From contig NZ_JAUSZL010000002.1 of assembly GCF_030817535.1 (NCBI RefSeq), positions 7,440,001 to 7,504,000 of the forward strand: 64,000 bases of DNA. The letters run 5' to 3'. This document shows, piece after piece, positions 53,034 through 62,168 of this stretch. Under the pieces are notes generated by a model. The model was given only the letters and a program-made list of their open reading frames with translations. It was not told the origin of the DNA and searched no databases. Within the stretch, counting starts at the first letter, position 1. Each line of letters starts with the position of its first letter. The position numbers and the translations under genes are program-made. The DNA is from Streptomyces sp. V3I8 (lineage in GTDB: Bacteria > Actinomycetota > Actinomycetes > Streptomycetales > Streptomycetaceae).

Positions 53034-54452
53034 CTAGATGCTCTCGAGGGCGACCGCGTTGGTTCGGGGCCCGAGCAGGGCGACCGCGAGGGCCATCAGC
53101 GCGATGATGCAGGCGCAGGTGAGGTAGATGGGCCCTGCGCCGAGCGTGTCGAGAATGGGCAGGGTGCAGAAGGGCAGGACGGCCGCAACCAGGCGGGAGA
53201 GCGAGTAGGTCCGGCCGAGCGCGGTGTTGCGAACCTCGGTAGGGAAGAGTTCGGCGCCATAGGCGCGCGAGACGGTGGCGTTGATGACACTCATCAGTGT
53301 GGTCAGCAGGCCGGCCGGGACGATCACCCAGACGGAAGTTCCTATGCCGAAGGCCGTGCCGGCGACGGCCACCAGCAGGGACGAGACGATCACCAGGGTT
53401 CTGCGCTGGATCCGTTCGGCCAGGTGCATCAGCACATAGCACCCGAGCGGATAACCGATTGCCGTCAGGGCCAGGTACGTCAGCGAGTCGACGACGGTGA
53501 ACCCCTTGTGCAGGAGTACGAGGGGGGCGATCGAGGCGAAGCCGTAGAAGCCGACAGGCCCCAGGGTCTCCATCAGGCACACCAGCACCGTGCGCCGCCG
53601 CAGGGCGGGACCCCAGAGTTCGGGGCGGCCGCTCCGTTCGTCTGCTTCCTCACGGGCGAGTCCCAGTGCGGGAGCAGAGGGAAAAGTGCCGGTCACCGCC
53701 AGGCCGGCTGTCTTCTCAATGCGGCCCAGCGCGTCGATGGCCTGCTGTGGTTCGTGGGTGGCCAGCCAGCGGGGCGACTCGGGAAGGCTGCGGCGCAGCA
53801 GGTAGACCACGAGAGCGCCTGCGCCCGCCAGGGCCATGAGCCAGCGCCAGCTGGAGGCGCCGAGCATGGTGTGCGGGAGCTTGGCCGCGAGCACTCCGGC
53901 CACGGGCACGGCCAGCATGCCGAGGCCGTAGGCGGTGGCCAGCATCCGTCCGCGGCGGGCTGCGGGCATGAGCTCCGTGAGATACGTGTCGACCAGGGCA
54001 AGCTCAGCGCCGAGTCCGATGCCTAGCAGGAACCTCAGCACGATCAGCTGTGTGGGGCTCTGGGTGCACGCGGCCGCGATGGACAGCGCGGCGTAGGCGA
54101 CGAGGTTGATCTGGAACATCCGCCGCCGCCCCATGCGGTCGGCGAGCCCTGAAAGGGCAATCGCGCCGAGAAGCTCACCGGCGAACGTCGCGCTGATGAG
54201 CAGGGACTTGCCCGTCGTGGTTGCAGCCCAGTCCGCTGGCAGTAGGGGAACGAGCAGGCTGCTCAGGGCCACCTCGAAGAAGTTGAAGAAGGAGCCGAGA
54301 CCGACAACGGCAAGCACCCTTCGGTGCCAGCGGGTCACCGGGAGACCGTCGAGGCGAGCCGCGACGAGAGACTGCAGCCGGCGAGTGTCGGTGATGTTGT
54401 TTAGGGACTGAGAAGCGCCGCGAGTGTCTGCCATGATCCCATCCGGTTTCAT
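53034..54452 (-). CDS. MFS transporter, metabolite:H+ symporter type
   Basis: A 472-residue, twelve-helix major facilitator. GLADRMGRRRMFQINL is the loop 2-3 motif, and LPESPRWLATH resembles sugar-porter and aromatic/organic acid symporter relatives. The start is ATG 54452 or, with a somewhat better upstream context, ATG 54434. It is the first gene of the operon and divergent from an IclR gene. It likely imports the organic acid degraded by the operon. A 260-bp gap follows before the MmgE/PrpD gene. Confidence 0.83.
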   Translation of the reverse strand: MKPDGIMADTRGASQSLNNITDTRRLQSLVAARLDGLPVTRWHRRVLAVVGLGSFFNFFEVALSSLLVPLLPADWAATTTGKSLLISATFAGELLGAIALSGLADRMGRRRMFQINLVAYAALSIAAACTQSPTQLIVLRFLLGIGLGAELALVDTYLTELMPAARRGRMLATAYGLGMLAVPVAGVLAAKLPHTMLGASSWRWLMALAGAGALVVYLLRRSLPESPRWLATHEPQQAIDALGRIEKTAGLAVTGTFPSAPALGLAREEADERSGRPELWGPALRRRTVLVCLMETLGPVGFYGFASIAPLVLLHKGFTVVDSLTYLALTAIGYPLGCYVLMHLAERIQRRTLVIVSSLLVAVAGTAFGIGTSVWVIVPAGLLTTLMSVINATVSRAYGAELFPTEVRNTALGRTYSLSRLVAAVLPFCTLPILDTLGAGPIYLTCACIIALMALAVALLGPRTNAVALESI

Positions 54453-54473
54453 TATTTATAACCGAGGTTTCAT
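54445..54473. promoter_or_regulatory. GGTTTCAT direct repeats, candidate IclR sites
   Basis: Two exact copies of GGTTTCAT (54445-54452 and 54466-54473) lie 21 bp apart, two helical turns, in the AT-richer divergent promoter. A third, CGTTTCAG, is at 54579-54586. Binding by the adjacent IclR is inferred. Confidence 0.45.
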
Positions 54474-54626
54474 ATTGGGAGGCCGAGAGTGACAGGGGCG
54501 CACACTCTCGTCAAGAGGGGAGGTCAACCACCCTGAGTTCGCGATCCATGCCTTGCAGTCGGCATGTAGAAGCCTTACGTTTCAGATAGTGCTTATGATG
54601 GAGTAAATATTGAGACAGGAGGGGTC

Positions 54627-55388
54627 GTGCCGGATCAGACCCAGGGCGGTAACACCGCGCGGCGGGCTCTACGGCTGCTTGAGGCCGTGGTCGCGTCACG
54701 GGCACCTTCCGGCTTGCAGGAACTGGCGGAGACCGCCGGGCTCAGCAAGCCGACGGCCTACCGCCTGCTGCGTGTGCTGCAGGAGGAGTCCTACCTGACA
54801 CGGGGAGATTCCGGCGGGTATCGCATAGGCACGCAGCTGATGGCCCTCGCCGCCCAAGTCATGCCCCGGGCCGACGTGTTCGTCGATGCTCGCCCCGTTC
54901 TGCAAGCCCTCGCTGGGCTCTCTGAAGAGACGGCGACGCTGCATTTGCGGGCCGGGGACGAAGCCATCTTGGTACTCGGAGTCGACAGCGCCCATGAACT
55001 GCGCAGAGCGGCCCGCCTCGGCTCCGCGACTCCACTGCACCGCGGATGCAGCGGGCAGGCGATCTTGGCCCATCTCCCCGTCCGCGAGGTCGCCACGCTT
55101 CTCAAGCGAGTGGACAGCGACCTGGAGGCATCGCGAGTCGACCACGCACTGAGCGCCGTACGCGACCAGGGGTTCGCCCTGTCCCAGGGCGCCAATCACC
55201 CGGGGCTGACAGGCATCGCCGCACCGGTGCTCACCGCATCTGGCCAGCCTGCGGCATCCGTTGCCGTCTCCGGACCCTCTGGACGCTGGACAGCGGAAAA
55301 GGCACGGGAGTTCGCCGGCGTGCTGACCGAGCATTGCAGCCGACTGGCCGAACTGTTCGCCCCTCTTTCGCCGACAGGCAGTACGTGA
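54627..55388 (+). CDS. IclR-family regulator
   Basis: A 253-residue IclR protein. The winged helix (ARRALRLLEAVVASRAPSGL then LAETAGLSKPTAYRLLRVLQ) and a C-terminal effector domain (HRGCSGQAILAHL, GFALSQGANHPGLTGIAAPV) are intact. GTG 54627 follows ACAGGAGGGGTC. It is divergent from the MFS-PrpD-lyase-LeuCD operon and likely controls it in response to the imported acid or a product. Confidence 0.87.
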   Translation: MPDQTQGGNTARRALRLLEAVVASRAPSGLQELAETAGLSKPTAYRLLRVLQEESYLTRGDSGGYRIGTQLMALAAQVMPRADVFVDARPVLQALAGLSEETATLHLRAGDEAILVLGVDSAHELRRAARLGSATPLHRGCSGQAILAHLPVREVATLLKRVDSDLEASRVDHALSAVRDQGFALSQGANHPGLTGIAAPVLTASGQPAASVAVSGPSGRWTAEKAREFAGVLTEHCSRLAELFAPLSPTGST

Positions 55389-55448
55389 CCCCACTGTTGG
55401 GCCTAGGCCCTTTCTGAGGGCTCTTGGTGGGCTGGGTGGATCTCGCGG

Positions 55449-56165
55449 TTGGCCGGGCAGGACGCTCGTATGGTGCGGCGACATGAGCTCACGGACGCGC
55501 AGTGGCTGAAGATCGAGCCTCTCCTGCCCGGCAACGGCAAGCCGGGCGGGCAGCGGGCGGATCACCGCAGAATGATCAACGGGGTGCTGTTCAGGGCCCG
55601 GATCGGGGTGCCCTGGTCTGACCTGCCCGAACGGTACGGTCCCTGGCAGACCATCTACGAGCGTCACCGCCGCTGGTCGGCCGACGGCACTTGGAAGGCT
55701 GTCCTTGAGAAGTTGCAGATCGAGGCCGATGCCGGTGATCCGGACAGGACCCTCGCCGGCCAGGCGGACCGGCAGGAGTGGGCTGTGAACATCGACTCCA
55801 CCTTCTGCCGGGCGCATCAGCACGCGGCCGGGGCGCCCCGCAAGCCTCCGGCCGACCATCCGCAAAAAGGGGCGGGACACGTGAGGAGGCAGATGGGCGC
55901 GAGGCGTTGGGGCGCTCACGGGGCGGGCTGACCAGCAAGGTCCATCTGCTGTCCGACGACCGTGCCCGCCCGCTGCACTGGCTCACCTCACCCGGTCAGT
56001 GAGGCGACAGCCCGATGTTCGCCCGGTGCTGGACGGCTTACGCGTCCGGCGCCGCGGCAGGGGCCGCCCGCGCAGCCGGCCGGACCGGGTGCGCGGTGAC
56101 AAGGCGTACTCAAGTCGCGAGAACCGCGTCTAGCTGCGGCGACGCGGGATAAAGGCCACCAGCGT
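55449..56165 (+). pseudogene. IS5-family transposase, frameshifted
   Basis: MVRRHELTDAQWLKIEPLLP, the N-terminal signature of DUF4096/IS5 transposases, then VPWSDLPERYGPWQTIYERH and an Asp in VNIDSTFCRAHQHA. A frameshift near 55870 leads to LGRSRGGLTSKVHLLSDDRA; further breaks occur to about 56160. The C-terminal half is degraded, and no inverted repeats are visible. Confidence 0.65.
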
Positions 56166-56179
56166 GTGGGAGGTGCCGA

Positions 56180-56370
56180 TCAGCTGGTCAGTGCGGGTTG
56201 ACGGGGTTTCAGGTTCGTTCGTTCGGCCGTTGCCTGGTCGGCGTAGTGCTTCTCCTCGAACTCGATCGGGCTGAGGCAGCCGAGCTGCTTCTGGATGCGC
56301 CGGGAGTTGTAGAAGCCGTCGATGTACTCGAACAGCGCGAGATTCGCCTCGGCCCGGGTGGCCTTCTGTC
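56180..56370 (-). pseudogene. IS3-family transposase, C-terminal scrap
   Basis: The minus-strand frame gives ALFEYIDGFYNSRRIQKQLG then CLSPIEFEEKHYADQ, the classic end of an IS3 OrfB. Only about 60 residues are left. Confidence 0.65.
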
Positions 56371-56405
56371 AACACACTCCGCATCTCGAGGGAACCTCGG
56401 ACCCG

Positions 56406-56969
56406 TCATACGGCGCGCCCCAGCAAGGAAAGAAGCTGAACGGTGGGGTCGGTGCTGGTGGTGCGCACCGGAGCAGCGAAGATTCCCAGGCCTGCCACTC
56501 TCTCGGCGTTGGCACGCGCGTAGGCCAGGCTATGGTCGACCGCGGCCGGGTCGAGCCACTCGGGCTGGCCGCACCCGCGGGCCAGGTCCCACTCGTGGAT
56601 GGTCAGGTCGACGAGCATCTGGTCCGCGTACATGGTCAACGGGGCCTCCCCGAAGGAGAACCGAGCTGTCCCGGAAAGATCGGCGCCCTTCCACGCCGCG
56701 AGGGAGCGCTCTGCGGCCTCGTCCCACGCGCGCACGGGATCTGCGCCGACCATGTCGCCGTCGTAGCGGTCGCCCACCTGCTCCAGGGACTCTCCGGCGA
56801 GCAGGTGCGGCACCCACAAGTGCTCGCTGACCAGGTGGTTGACGAGGTCCCGAACGGTCCACTCGGTGCACGGCGTCGAATCGTTCCATTGGTGGCCGTC
56901 GACCGCGTGCACTCGTGAGCTGAAGCGGTTAATGGCATCGGGAAGCAACTGCAGGGATGAATTCGTCAT
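56406..56969 (-). CDS. TIGR03086/DinB-like metal-binding protein
   Basis: A 187-residue protein of the mycothiol-dependent maleylpyruvate isomerase N-terminal/TIGR03086 type: [20 protein letters not shown] has the first metal His, and [20 protein letters not shown] the second. Most members are single-domain enzymes of unknown substrate. It stands between mobile-element scraps but looks intact. Confidence 0.83.
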   Translation of the reverse strand: MTNSSLQLLPDAINRFSSRVHAVDGHQWNDSTPCTEWTVRDLVNHLVSEHLWVPHLLAGESLEQVGDRYDGDMVGADPVRAWDEAAERSLAAWKGADLSGTARFSFGEAPLTMYADQMLVDLTIHEWDLARGCGQPEWLDPAAVDHSLAYARANAERVAGLGIFAAPVRTTSTDPTVQLLSLLGRAV

Positions 56970-57046
56970 GGCAGTACGGTACGCCGTGCTCTTCCACCCT
57001 CCCCGAACGGAGGTCAGATGACGGGGTCGTCGGCGGGCCGTCCAGG

Positions 57047-57346
57047 GTCGCCGTTCTCGAGGACCTGCGCGGCTTCGTCCGCTCGGCCTGGGCCGGCTTC
57101 GCCCACCTGCCGGTCATCGAAGGCATCGTCATCCGTCTGCAGGTCGGCCACCTGCGCGGCGACCGCAACCCCAAGCCGATCTGGCTGTGGTGGTCGGCCA
57201 CGGGCGACACCGCCGGAGACGCGGACCGCCTCTGGCAGGCCTTCCTGCGCAGATTCGACCTGGAACACACCTTCCGCATGCTCAAACAGACACTGGGCTG
57301 GACAACGCCCAAGCTCCGCGAGCCGGCCGCTGCGGACCGCTGTCGG
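57047..57346 (+). pseudogene. Transposase C-terminal fragment (NF041680-like)
   Basis: [40 protein letters not shown] and [19 protein letters not shown] form the end of a DDE transposase. It joins directly to an ISAs1 transposase in another frame near 57345. Confidence 0.5.
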
Positions 57347-58271
57347 CGTGCGGCTGGACCCCCTGTTCCCCAAACGGTCCTTGCCTGCGGAAACGACGGT
57401 CCGACGGCTGCTGGCCCGGATCGACGGCGACGCGTTGGACCTGGCGGTCGGCCGCTGGCTCGCCGACCGCCGCACCCGAGCCGAGGGTCGGCTGCGCGGC
57501 CTGGCGGCCGACGGCAAGAGGCTTCGCGGAGCCGCCAGGGCCAAGGGCCGCAGGATCCACCTGCTCGCAGCCCTGGAGCACACCACCGGCCTGGTCCTGG
57601 CCCAGCTGGACGTCGGCGAGAAGACGAACGAGATCACCTGCTTCCAGCCGCCGCTGGAGACCATGGCCGACCTGGCCGGGATCGTCGTCACCAGCGACGC
57701 CATACGCACCCAACGCGAACACGCCGACTACCTCCTTGACCGCGAAGCCCACTACATCGTGATCGCCAAGGGCAACCAGAGGAAGCTCCGCAAGCAGCTC
57801 AGATCCCTTCCGTGGGAAGAGATCCCGCCGCAGGGCCGCGCGCGGGGCATCGGCCACAAACGCTCGGAGATCCGACGGATCAAGGTGGTCACGGTCAACA
57901 GCCTGCTCTTCCCCGGAGCCCGCCAAGCCGTCCAGATCAAGCGCCGCCGCACCGACCGCAAGACCGGCAGGACCACCCTCAAGACCGTTTACGCCGTCAC
58001 CAGCCTCACCGCTGAGCGAGCCAACCCCGCCCAGCTCGCGACCCTGATCCGTGATCACTGGCAGATCGAGGCCCTGCACCACGTCAGAGACACCACGTTC
58101 GCCGAAGACACCTCACAGCTACGAACCGGCAACGCGCCCCGGGCGATGGCCACCTGGCGCAACCTCGCCATCGGCGCCCTGCGGCTGGCCGGCGCGACCA
58201 ACATCGCCGCAGCTCTGCGACACAACGCCCGCAACGCGGATCGCCCGCTCGCCCTGCCCGGCCTCAAGTGA
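57345..58271 (+). pseudogene. ISAs1-family transposase lacking its N-terminus
   Basis: [20 protein letters not shown], then [13 protein letters not shown] (first Asp of DDE), [20 protein letters not shown] (second Asp), [16 protein letters not shown], and [20 protein letters not shown] (Glu). This covers the whole catalytic domain to a proper stop at 58271, but the first ~100 residues are missing and the frame is fused to another transposase. Probably inactive. The missing N-domain type is represented by the unrelated fragment at 10310-10670. Confidence 0.65.
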
Positions 58272-58352
58272 TCACGAAACGGACTCCCGCCGACTACGCC
58301 GAAACCCTGCAGGGCCCCTCAGACCCCCACTCCAAGCGTCAGTCGGTCTTCC

Positions 58353-59510
58353 TCAGGAGGCTCGCCGCAGCAGTCGAGCGCGAACGGACTCGGACCGTGC
58401 GGCGTCCCCGATCGTGAGCGCCATGGCCAGGCCGGCGTCACGGACGAACCGGTCGCCCTCCGGGCCGGCAGCGGCGGCGGCGAACGCCGCGGTGTGGTTC
58501 CCGTCCTCGGGCGGAAGGTCGAACGACAGCATGGGGTGAATCGCGGGGATCCGCAGCGAGACGTTGCCCATGTCGGTCGAACCGAACATCTTGCCGTCCG
58601 GGTAGTCCGGGAACGTCCGTCCGAGGGACTGGGCGTTCTTCTCGAACAGGGGCGCCAAGTCCTGGTCGTGGCGGAACTCCCGGTAGATGGAGGGCAGGGA
58701 CTCGTATGCCACGCTGGTCCCGGTCGCGACGGCTCCGGCGTCGAAGCACCGCCTCACGCGCTCCCACACCTCGTCCACTTCGGCGATCGTGTCGCTGCGG
58801 ATCATGCAGTCGACCACGGCACGGTCCGCGATGACGTTGACGGCCGCTCCGGCCTCCCGCACGAAGTGATGGACTCTGATGCCGTCGCGCAGCTGCTGTC
58901 GCATCAGTCCGATGGCCGCCTGGGCGAGGACCGTCGCGTCGGCGGCGTTGAGCGCGTTCCACGGCCGTGACGCGTGTCCTCCGACGCCCGTGTAGGTGAT
59001 CCGCCAGGACCGCGAGGCGCGCAGTATCGGGACGACGACGTCCTTCACCTGCGGGTGGACCATCATGGCCGCGTGCGTCTCGTCGAAGACGCCGCGGTTG
59101 ACCATGATTTCCTTGCCGGTCCCGCTCTCCTCGGCGGGGGTGCCGAAGACCCGCACCGTCAGCCCCAGCTCGTCGGCGAACGGGGCCAGGGCCAGCGCGG
59201 CTCCCACGGCCGAGGCGGCGATGACGTTGTGGCCGCAGCCATGACCGATGTCGGGGAGCGCATCCATCTCCGCGCAGAGGCCGATCGCCAGCTCACCCGA
59301 GCCCGCCGATGCCACGAACGCCGTCGGGAGATCGGCCACGCCCTTCTCCACGGTGAAGCCCTTGTCCTCGAGGGTCGAGACGAGCAGTGTCGACGTCTCG
59401 TGCTCCTCGAAGGCGAGTTCAGGTCTGGCGTTGATCGTGTGCGAGAGCTCCGTGACCAGGTTCAGGTGGTTGTCGAATTCACGCTTGATGCGCTCGGTGA
59501 TGTCGGTCAT
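58353..59510 (-). CDS. M20-family amidohydrolase (AbgB/PM20D2-like)
   Basis: A 385-residue metallopeptidase: NARPELAFEEHETSTLLVST, the metal motifs EMDALPDIGHGCGHN and TPAEESGTGKEIM, and a dimerisation domain (YTGVGGHASRPW). This layout fits the aminobenzoyl-glutamate and N-acyl amino acid amidohydrolases. ATG 59510 overlaps the M19 stop as ATGA, so it follows the dipeptidase in the same operon. It probably releases an amino acid from an amide. Confidence 0.85.
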   Translation of the reverse strand: MTDITERIKREFDNHLNLVTELSHTINARPELAFEEHETSTLLVSTLEDKGFTVEKGVADLPTAFVASAGSGELAIGLCAEMDALPDIGHGCGHNVIAASAVGAALALAPFADELGLTVRVFGTPAEESGTGKEIMVNRGVFDETHAAMMVHPQVKDVVVPILRASRSWRITYTGVGGHASRPWNALNAADATVLAQAAIGLMRQQLRDGIRVHHFVREAGAAVNVIADRAVVDCMIRSDTIAEVDEVWERVRRCFDAGAVATGTSVAYESLPSIYREFRHDQDLAPLFEKNAQSLGRTFPDYPDGKMFGSTDMGNVSLRIPAIHPMLSFDLPPEDGNHTAAFAAAAAGPEGDRFVRDAGLAMALTIGDAARSESVRARLLRRAS

Positions 59511-60715
59511 CGCCACACCTCATTCAGCAATCGGAGGATGTTGCCGCCCAGGACGGCTTTGATGTCGCTGTCGCTGTAGCCGTGCTCGACGAGCCAGCCG
59601 GCCACATTGCGGAAGTTCTCGCTCGGGTTCTCCATTCCGTCGACGTGAGTGACCCGCGCATATGTGTGGTCTCCGGCGTTCGTCATGGCCGAGAAGCCCA
59701 GGTTCGCGCTCGTCGCGTGATGGAAGCCCACGTGGTCGCCGTAGAACCCGTCCGGCCCAAAGGCGACGTGCTCGATACCCATCAGTTCGACGGCGTACTG
59801 GAAGTGGTCCATCACGGATTCGATGGTGTGCGTCGTGTGGTCGTGGGAGACCGTGGTGTGGGGGGCCGCCTCGATGCCGAGAACTCCCCCGCGCTCGGCG
59901 CACGCCCTGAGCATGTCGTCGGGTTTCATCCGCGGGGTCGGCCAGACCGCGCGGGCGCCGGCATGCGTGATGGCGATCGGTTTGGTGGATGCCTCGATCG
60001 CGTCCAAGCAGGTTTGGTCACTGGCGTGGGAGACGTCGATGAGGATGCCCAGCGCGTTCATGCGTTCCACTGCCCGGCGGCCGAAGGTCGTCAGGCCCGC
60101 GTCATGGGGTTCCTTCTGCCCGCTCCCCAGGGCGTTGGAGTCGGCGTAGACCAAGCCCATCTGGCGGATTCCGAAGCCGTAGAGAACGTCGATGCGGTCG
60201 AGTTCGTTCTCGATGGCTCCGGCGGATTCGGTGCCCAGGACGAACGCGATGCGGCCGTCACGCTTGGCATCGAGAATGTCCTTGACCTCCCGGGCGATCA
60301 CGGCACCGTCCTGATGGGCCAGGTCCGCGAGGCGCATACCGAGCGTCGTGATCAGGTCGTCCCACTTCCATCCCGATGGTGTGGTCGCTCCGATGGCGCC
60401 GAACGGGTTGTCGAAGACGGCCGTCAGGCCGGCCCCGCGCAGCTCGGTGAAGGCCGTGAAATCGCGCTTGGTACGCAGGTATGTGAACGTCTCGGCCGGG
60501 TCCGCCGGAAGCAGCTGCGGGTGATCGTGGAAGCTGATGATCACGTTCTCCGCGAGCAGCCGCTCGACCCGCGCCGCCTGCTGCTCGTCCAGCTCGGCGG
60601 CGTAGGTGCTCCGCCGGTGACTGGGGTCGGACAGTTCGATGGCAGGGAAATCGACTCCGCGTTCCACATAGGGGAACGACTCGTAGTCGGATGGCTTGGC
60701 GACAGGGCTGGGCAT
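59507..60715 (-). CDS. M19 (membrane-dipeptidase family) dipeptidase
   Basis: A 402-residue TIM-barrel dipeptidase. Metal ligands are visible as ISFHDHPQ (His and Asp), the bridging Glu in LGTESAGAI, and His residues in LIDVSHASDQ and ITHAGARAVW. There is no signal peptide, unlike eukaryotic membrane dipeptidases. It precedes the M20 gene with ATGA overlap. Family members cleave dipeptides with D-amino acids or other amides. Its promoter holds an AGCAC-GAC-GTGCT palindrome. Confidence 0.87.
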   Translation of the reverse strand: MPSPVAKPSDYESFPYVERGVDFPAIELSDPSHRRSTYAAELDEQQAARVERLLAENVIISFHDHPQLLPADPAETFTYLRTKRDFTAFTELRGAGLTAVFDNPFGAIGATTPSGWKWDDLITTLGMRLADLAHQDGAVIAREVKDILDAKRDGRIAFVLGTESAGAIENELDRIDVLYGFGIRQMGLVYADSNALGSGQKEPHDAGLTTFGRRAVERMNALGILIDVSHASDQTCLDAIEASTKPIAITHAGARAVWPTPRMKPDDMLRACAERGGVLGIEAAPHTTVSHDHTTHTIESVMDHFQYAVELMGIEHVAFGPDGFYGDHVGFHHATSANLGFSAMTNAGDHTYARVTHVDGMENPSENFRNVAGWLVEHGYSDSDIKAVLGGNILRLLNEVWR

Positions 60716-60787
60716 CGGCAGCGACCCTTCTCAGATGCGCGGTGAGCGCCGGTCGGGCTGTTTTGCAACGCCAATGTGCCGTATATT

Positions 60788-60800
60788 AGCACGACGTGCT
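60788..60800. promoter_or_regulatory. Palindrome in the dipeptidase promoter
   Basis: AGCAC-GAC-GTGCT adjoins TAATAT (a -10-like element) on the minus strand. It shares the GCAC-GRC-GTGC core with the site at 62033. Confidence 0.5.
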
Positions 60801-60827
60801 TCATTGCGGCACGGCGGCATATTGCTG

Positions 60828-62012
60828 TCAGAGTCGTTCGGAGGGCCGGCGAGCGTCGATGGCGCCGTGGCCCGCACCGTGCAGTTCCGGCGGCGTTTCC
60901 TCCCGCCGTACAGATCCGTCGGCGTCCACCGTGACGAACGGATCCAGCTCCCTCGACGCCTGTGCGAACCGGTCGAGGACCGATCGCGCCACCTCGGGCC
61001 GGGGCATAATCGGCTGGCTGTCCGCGTCGAGCTCGATGGGCTCGACGCGCAGCTGGGGCCTCCCGCGCCCGTCCAGGCTCACATGGAACACCGCGCTCTC
61101 GAACCACGGGCCTTTCAGCAGTGCCGACTGATAGGGCGGGGCCGGATGAGCGTCCTCCCGGACGGTCATCGACTCCGGACTCCAGCCGTCGCACCAGTCG
61201 AAGACGAAGTTTCCCGTCGAGTACAGGATTAGCCCGTTCTTGTAGAACTCCACGGGGTGAAGGCAGTGCGGATGGCTCCCGATGATGAGGTCCGCCCCCG
61301 CGTCGATCAACCGCCGTGCCAGTGGCTGCTGGTACTGCGCCAGCGGTCCCTGTACGTCCGGCAGATAACAGAAGGGCACACCCCAGTGCAGTGCGACGGC
61401 GACCACATCGTTGTGCTTCTTGGCTTCGCGGATCAGGGCTTCGGCCGCCCTGACATCCGGCTCGTGCGCGCTGGAGTGCACGAAGGGAGGCGTGCCGGGC
61501 GTCTCGTCCAGGAAGGTGCTGTCGAACTCGAAGCTCTGGCGCACGCGGATGGCGCCGATGCCCGCCCGGTCCGCGGTGGCGTTGTAGCCCAAGGGAAGGG
61601 CGGAGCAGAAGCTGAAGAAGGCCAGCTTGCTCTCGCCGACCGTCACCACTCGGGGCCGGGTCGCCTCGGCGGCCGACTCTCCGAACCCGGCGTGCAGGAC
61701 TCCCGCGGCGTCCAGCGCGCGTACGGTGTCGCGCATGCCGTCGGCCCCGAAGTCCAGGGCGTGGTTCATGGCCAGCGACACCAGATCGAAGCCCAGTTCC
61801 GCCAGTTCCGCGGCGCCCGATGTCGGCGCCCGCATCACCACCAGCTTCTCCGCGGGCACCCCGGCTTCCGTGAGTGGCACCTCCAGGTTGCCGATCGTCA
61901 GATCGCCGGTTTTCAGCAGCCCGAACGCCGATTCGCCCGGCCCGGCGGGCTCCACCACAGGACGCCGCGGCAGCCCTGACACAACGACATCGCCCACAAC
62001 AGTGAGATCCAT
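60828..62012 (-). CDS. CapA-family metallophosphatase-like protein
   Basis: A 394-residue protein of the PGA_cap/CapA family: LTVVGDVVVSG, LTIGNLEVPLTE, VSLAMNHALDFGADGM, VAVALHWGVPF, LIIGSHPHCLHP and ILYSTGNFVFDW are the successive metallophosphatase motifs. CapA is part of poly-gamma-glutamate capsule export, but here no capB or capC genes exist and no membrane anchor is seen. A soluble hydrolase or amidase role beside two peptidases seems more likely. Its ATG at 62012 has only a weak ribosome-binding site. Confidence 0.82.
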   Translation of the reverse strand: MDLTVVGDVVVSGLPRRPVVEPAGPGESAFGLLKTGDLTIGNLEVPLTEAGVPAEKLVVMRAPTSGAAELAELGFDLVSLAMNHALDFGADGMRDTVRALDAAGVLHAGFGESAAEATRPRVVTVGESKLAFFSFCSALPLGYNATADRAGIGAIRVRQSFEFDSTFLDETPGTPPFVHSSAHEPDVRAAEALIREAKKHNDVVAVALHWGVPFCYLPDVQGPLAQYQQPLARRLIDAGADLIIGSHPHCLHPVEFYKNGLILYSTGNFVFDWCDGWSPESMTVREDAHPAPPYQSALLKGPWFESAVFHVSLDGRGRPQLRVEPIELDADSQPIMPRPEVARSVLDRFAQASRELDPFVTVDADGSVRREETPPELHGAGHGAIDARRPSERL

Positions 62013-62032
62013 AGGAAATCCGTTTCGCTATA

Positions 62033-62047
62033 CGGCACGGCGTGCCG
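62033..62047. promoter_or_regulatory. Palindrome between CapA-like and IclR genes
   Basis: CGGCAC-GGC-GTGCCG is a perfect interrupted palindrome 20 bp upstream of the CapA-like start. It shares its core with the site at 60788, so both are candidate IclR operators. Confidence 0.5.
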
Positions 62048-62168
62048 CACAGTAATCCACGCATCCCGCCCCCGACAAGGGGTTGCCTGTGCCGCGATGC
62101 GAGATGGCTGCGCGGTGGGTGGTACGCTCAGGAGTTCACATCTGGGATACGGGGAGGCTGGCGGAGAC

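Noticed and set aside
60828..62012. CapA-like gene as part of a poly-gamma-glutamate capsule locus
   Set aside because: No capB, capC or capE and no membrane segment are present; neighbours are peptidases.
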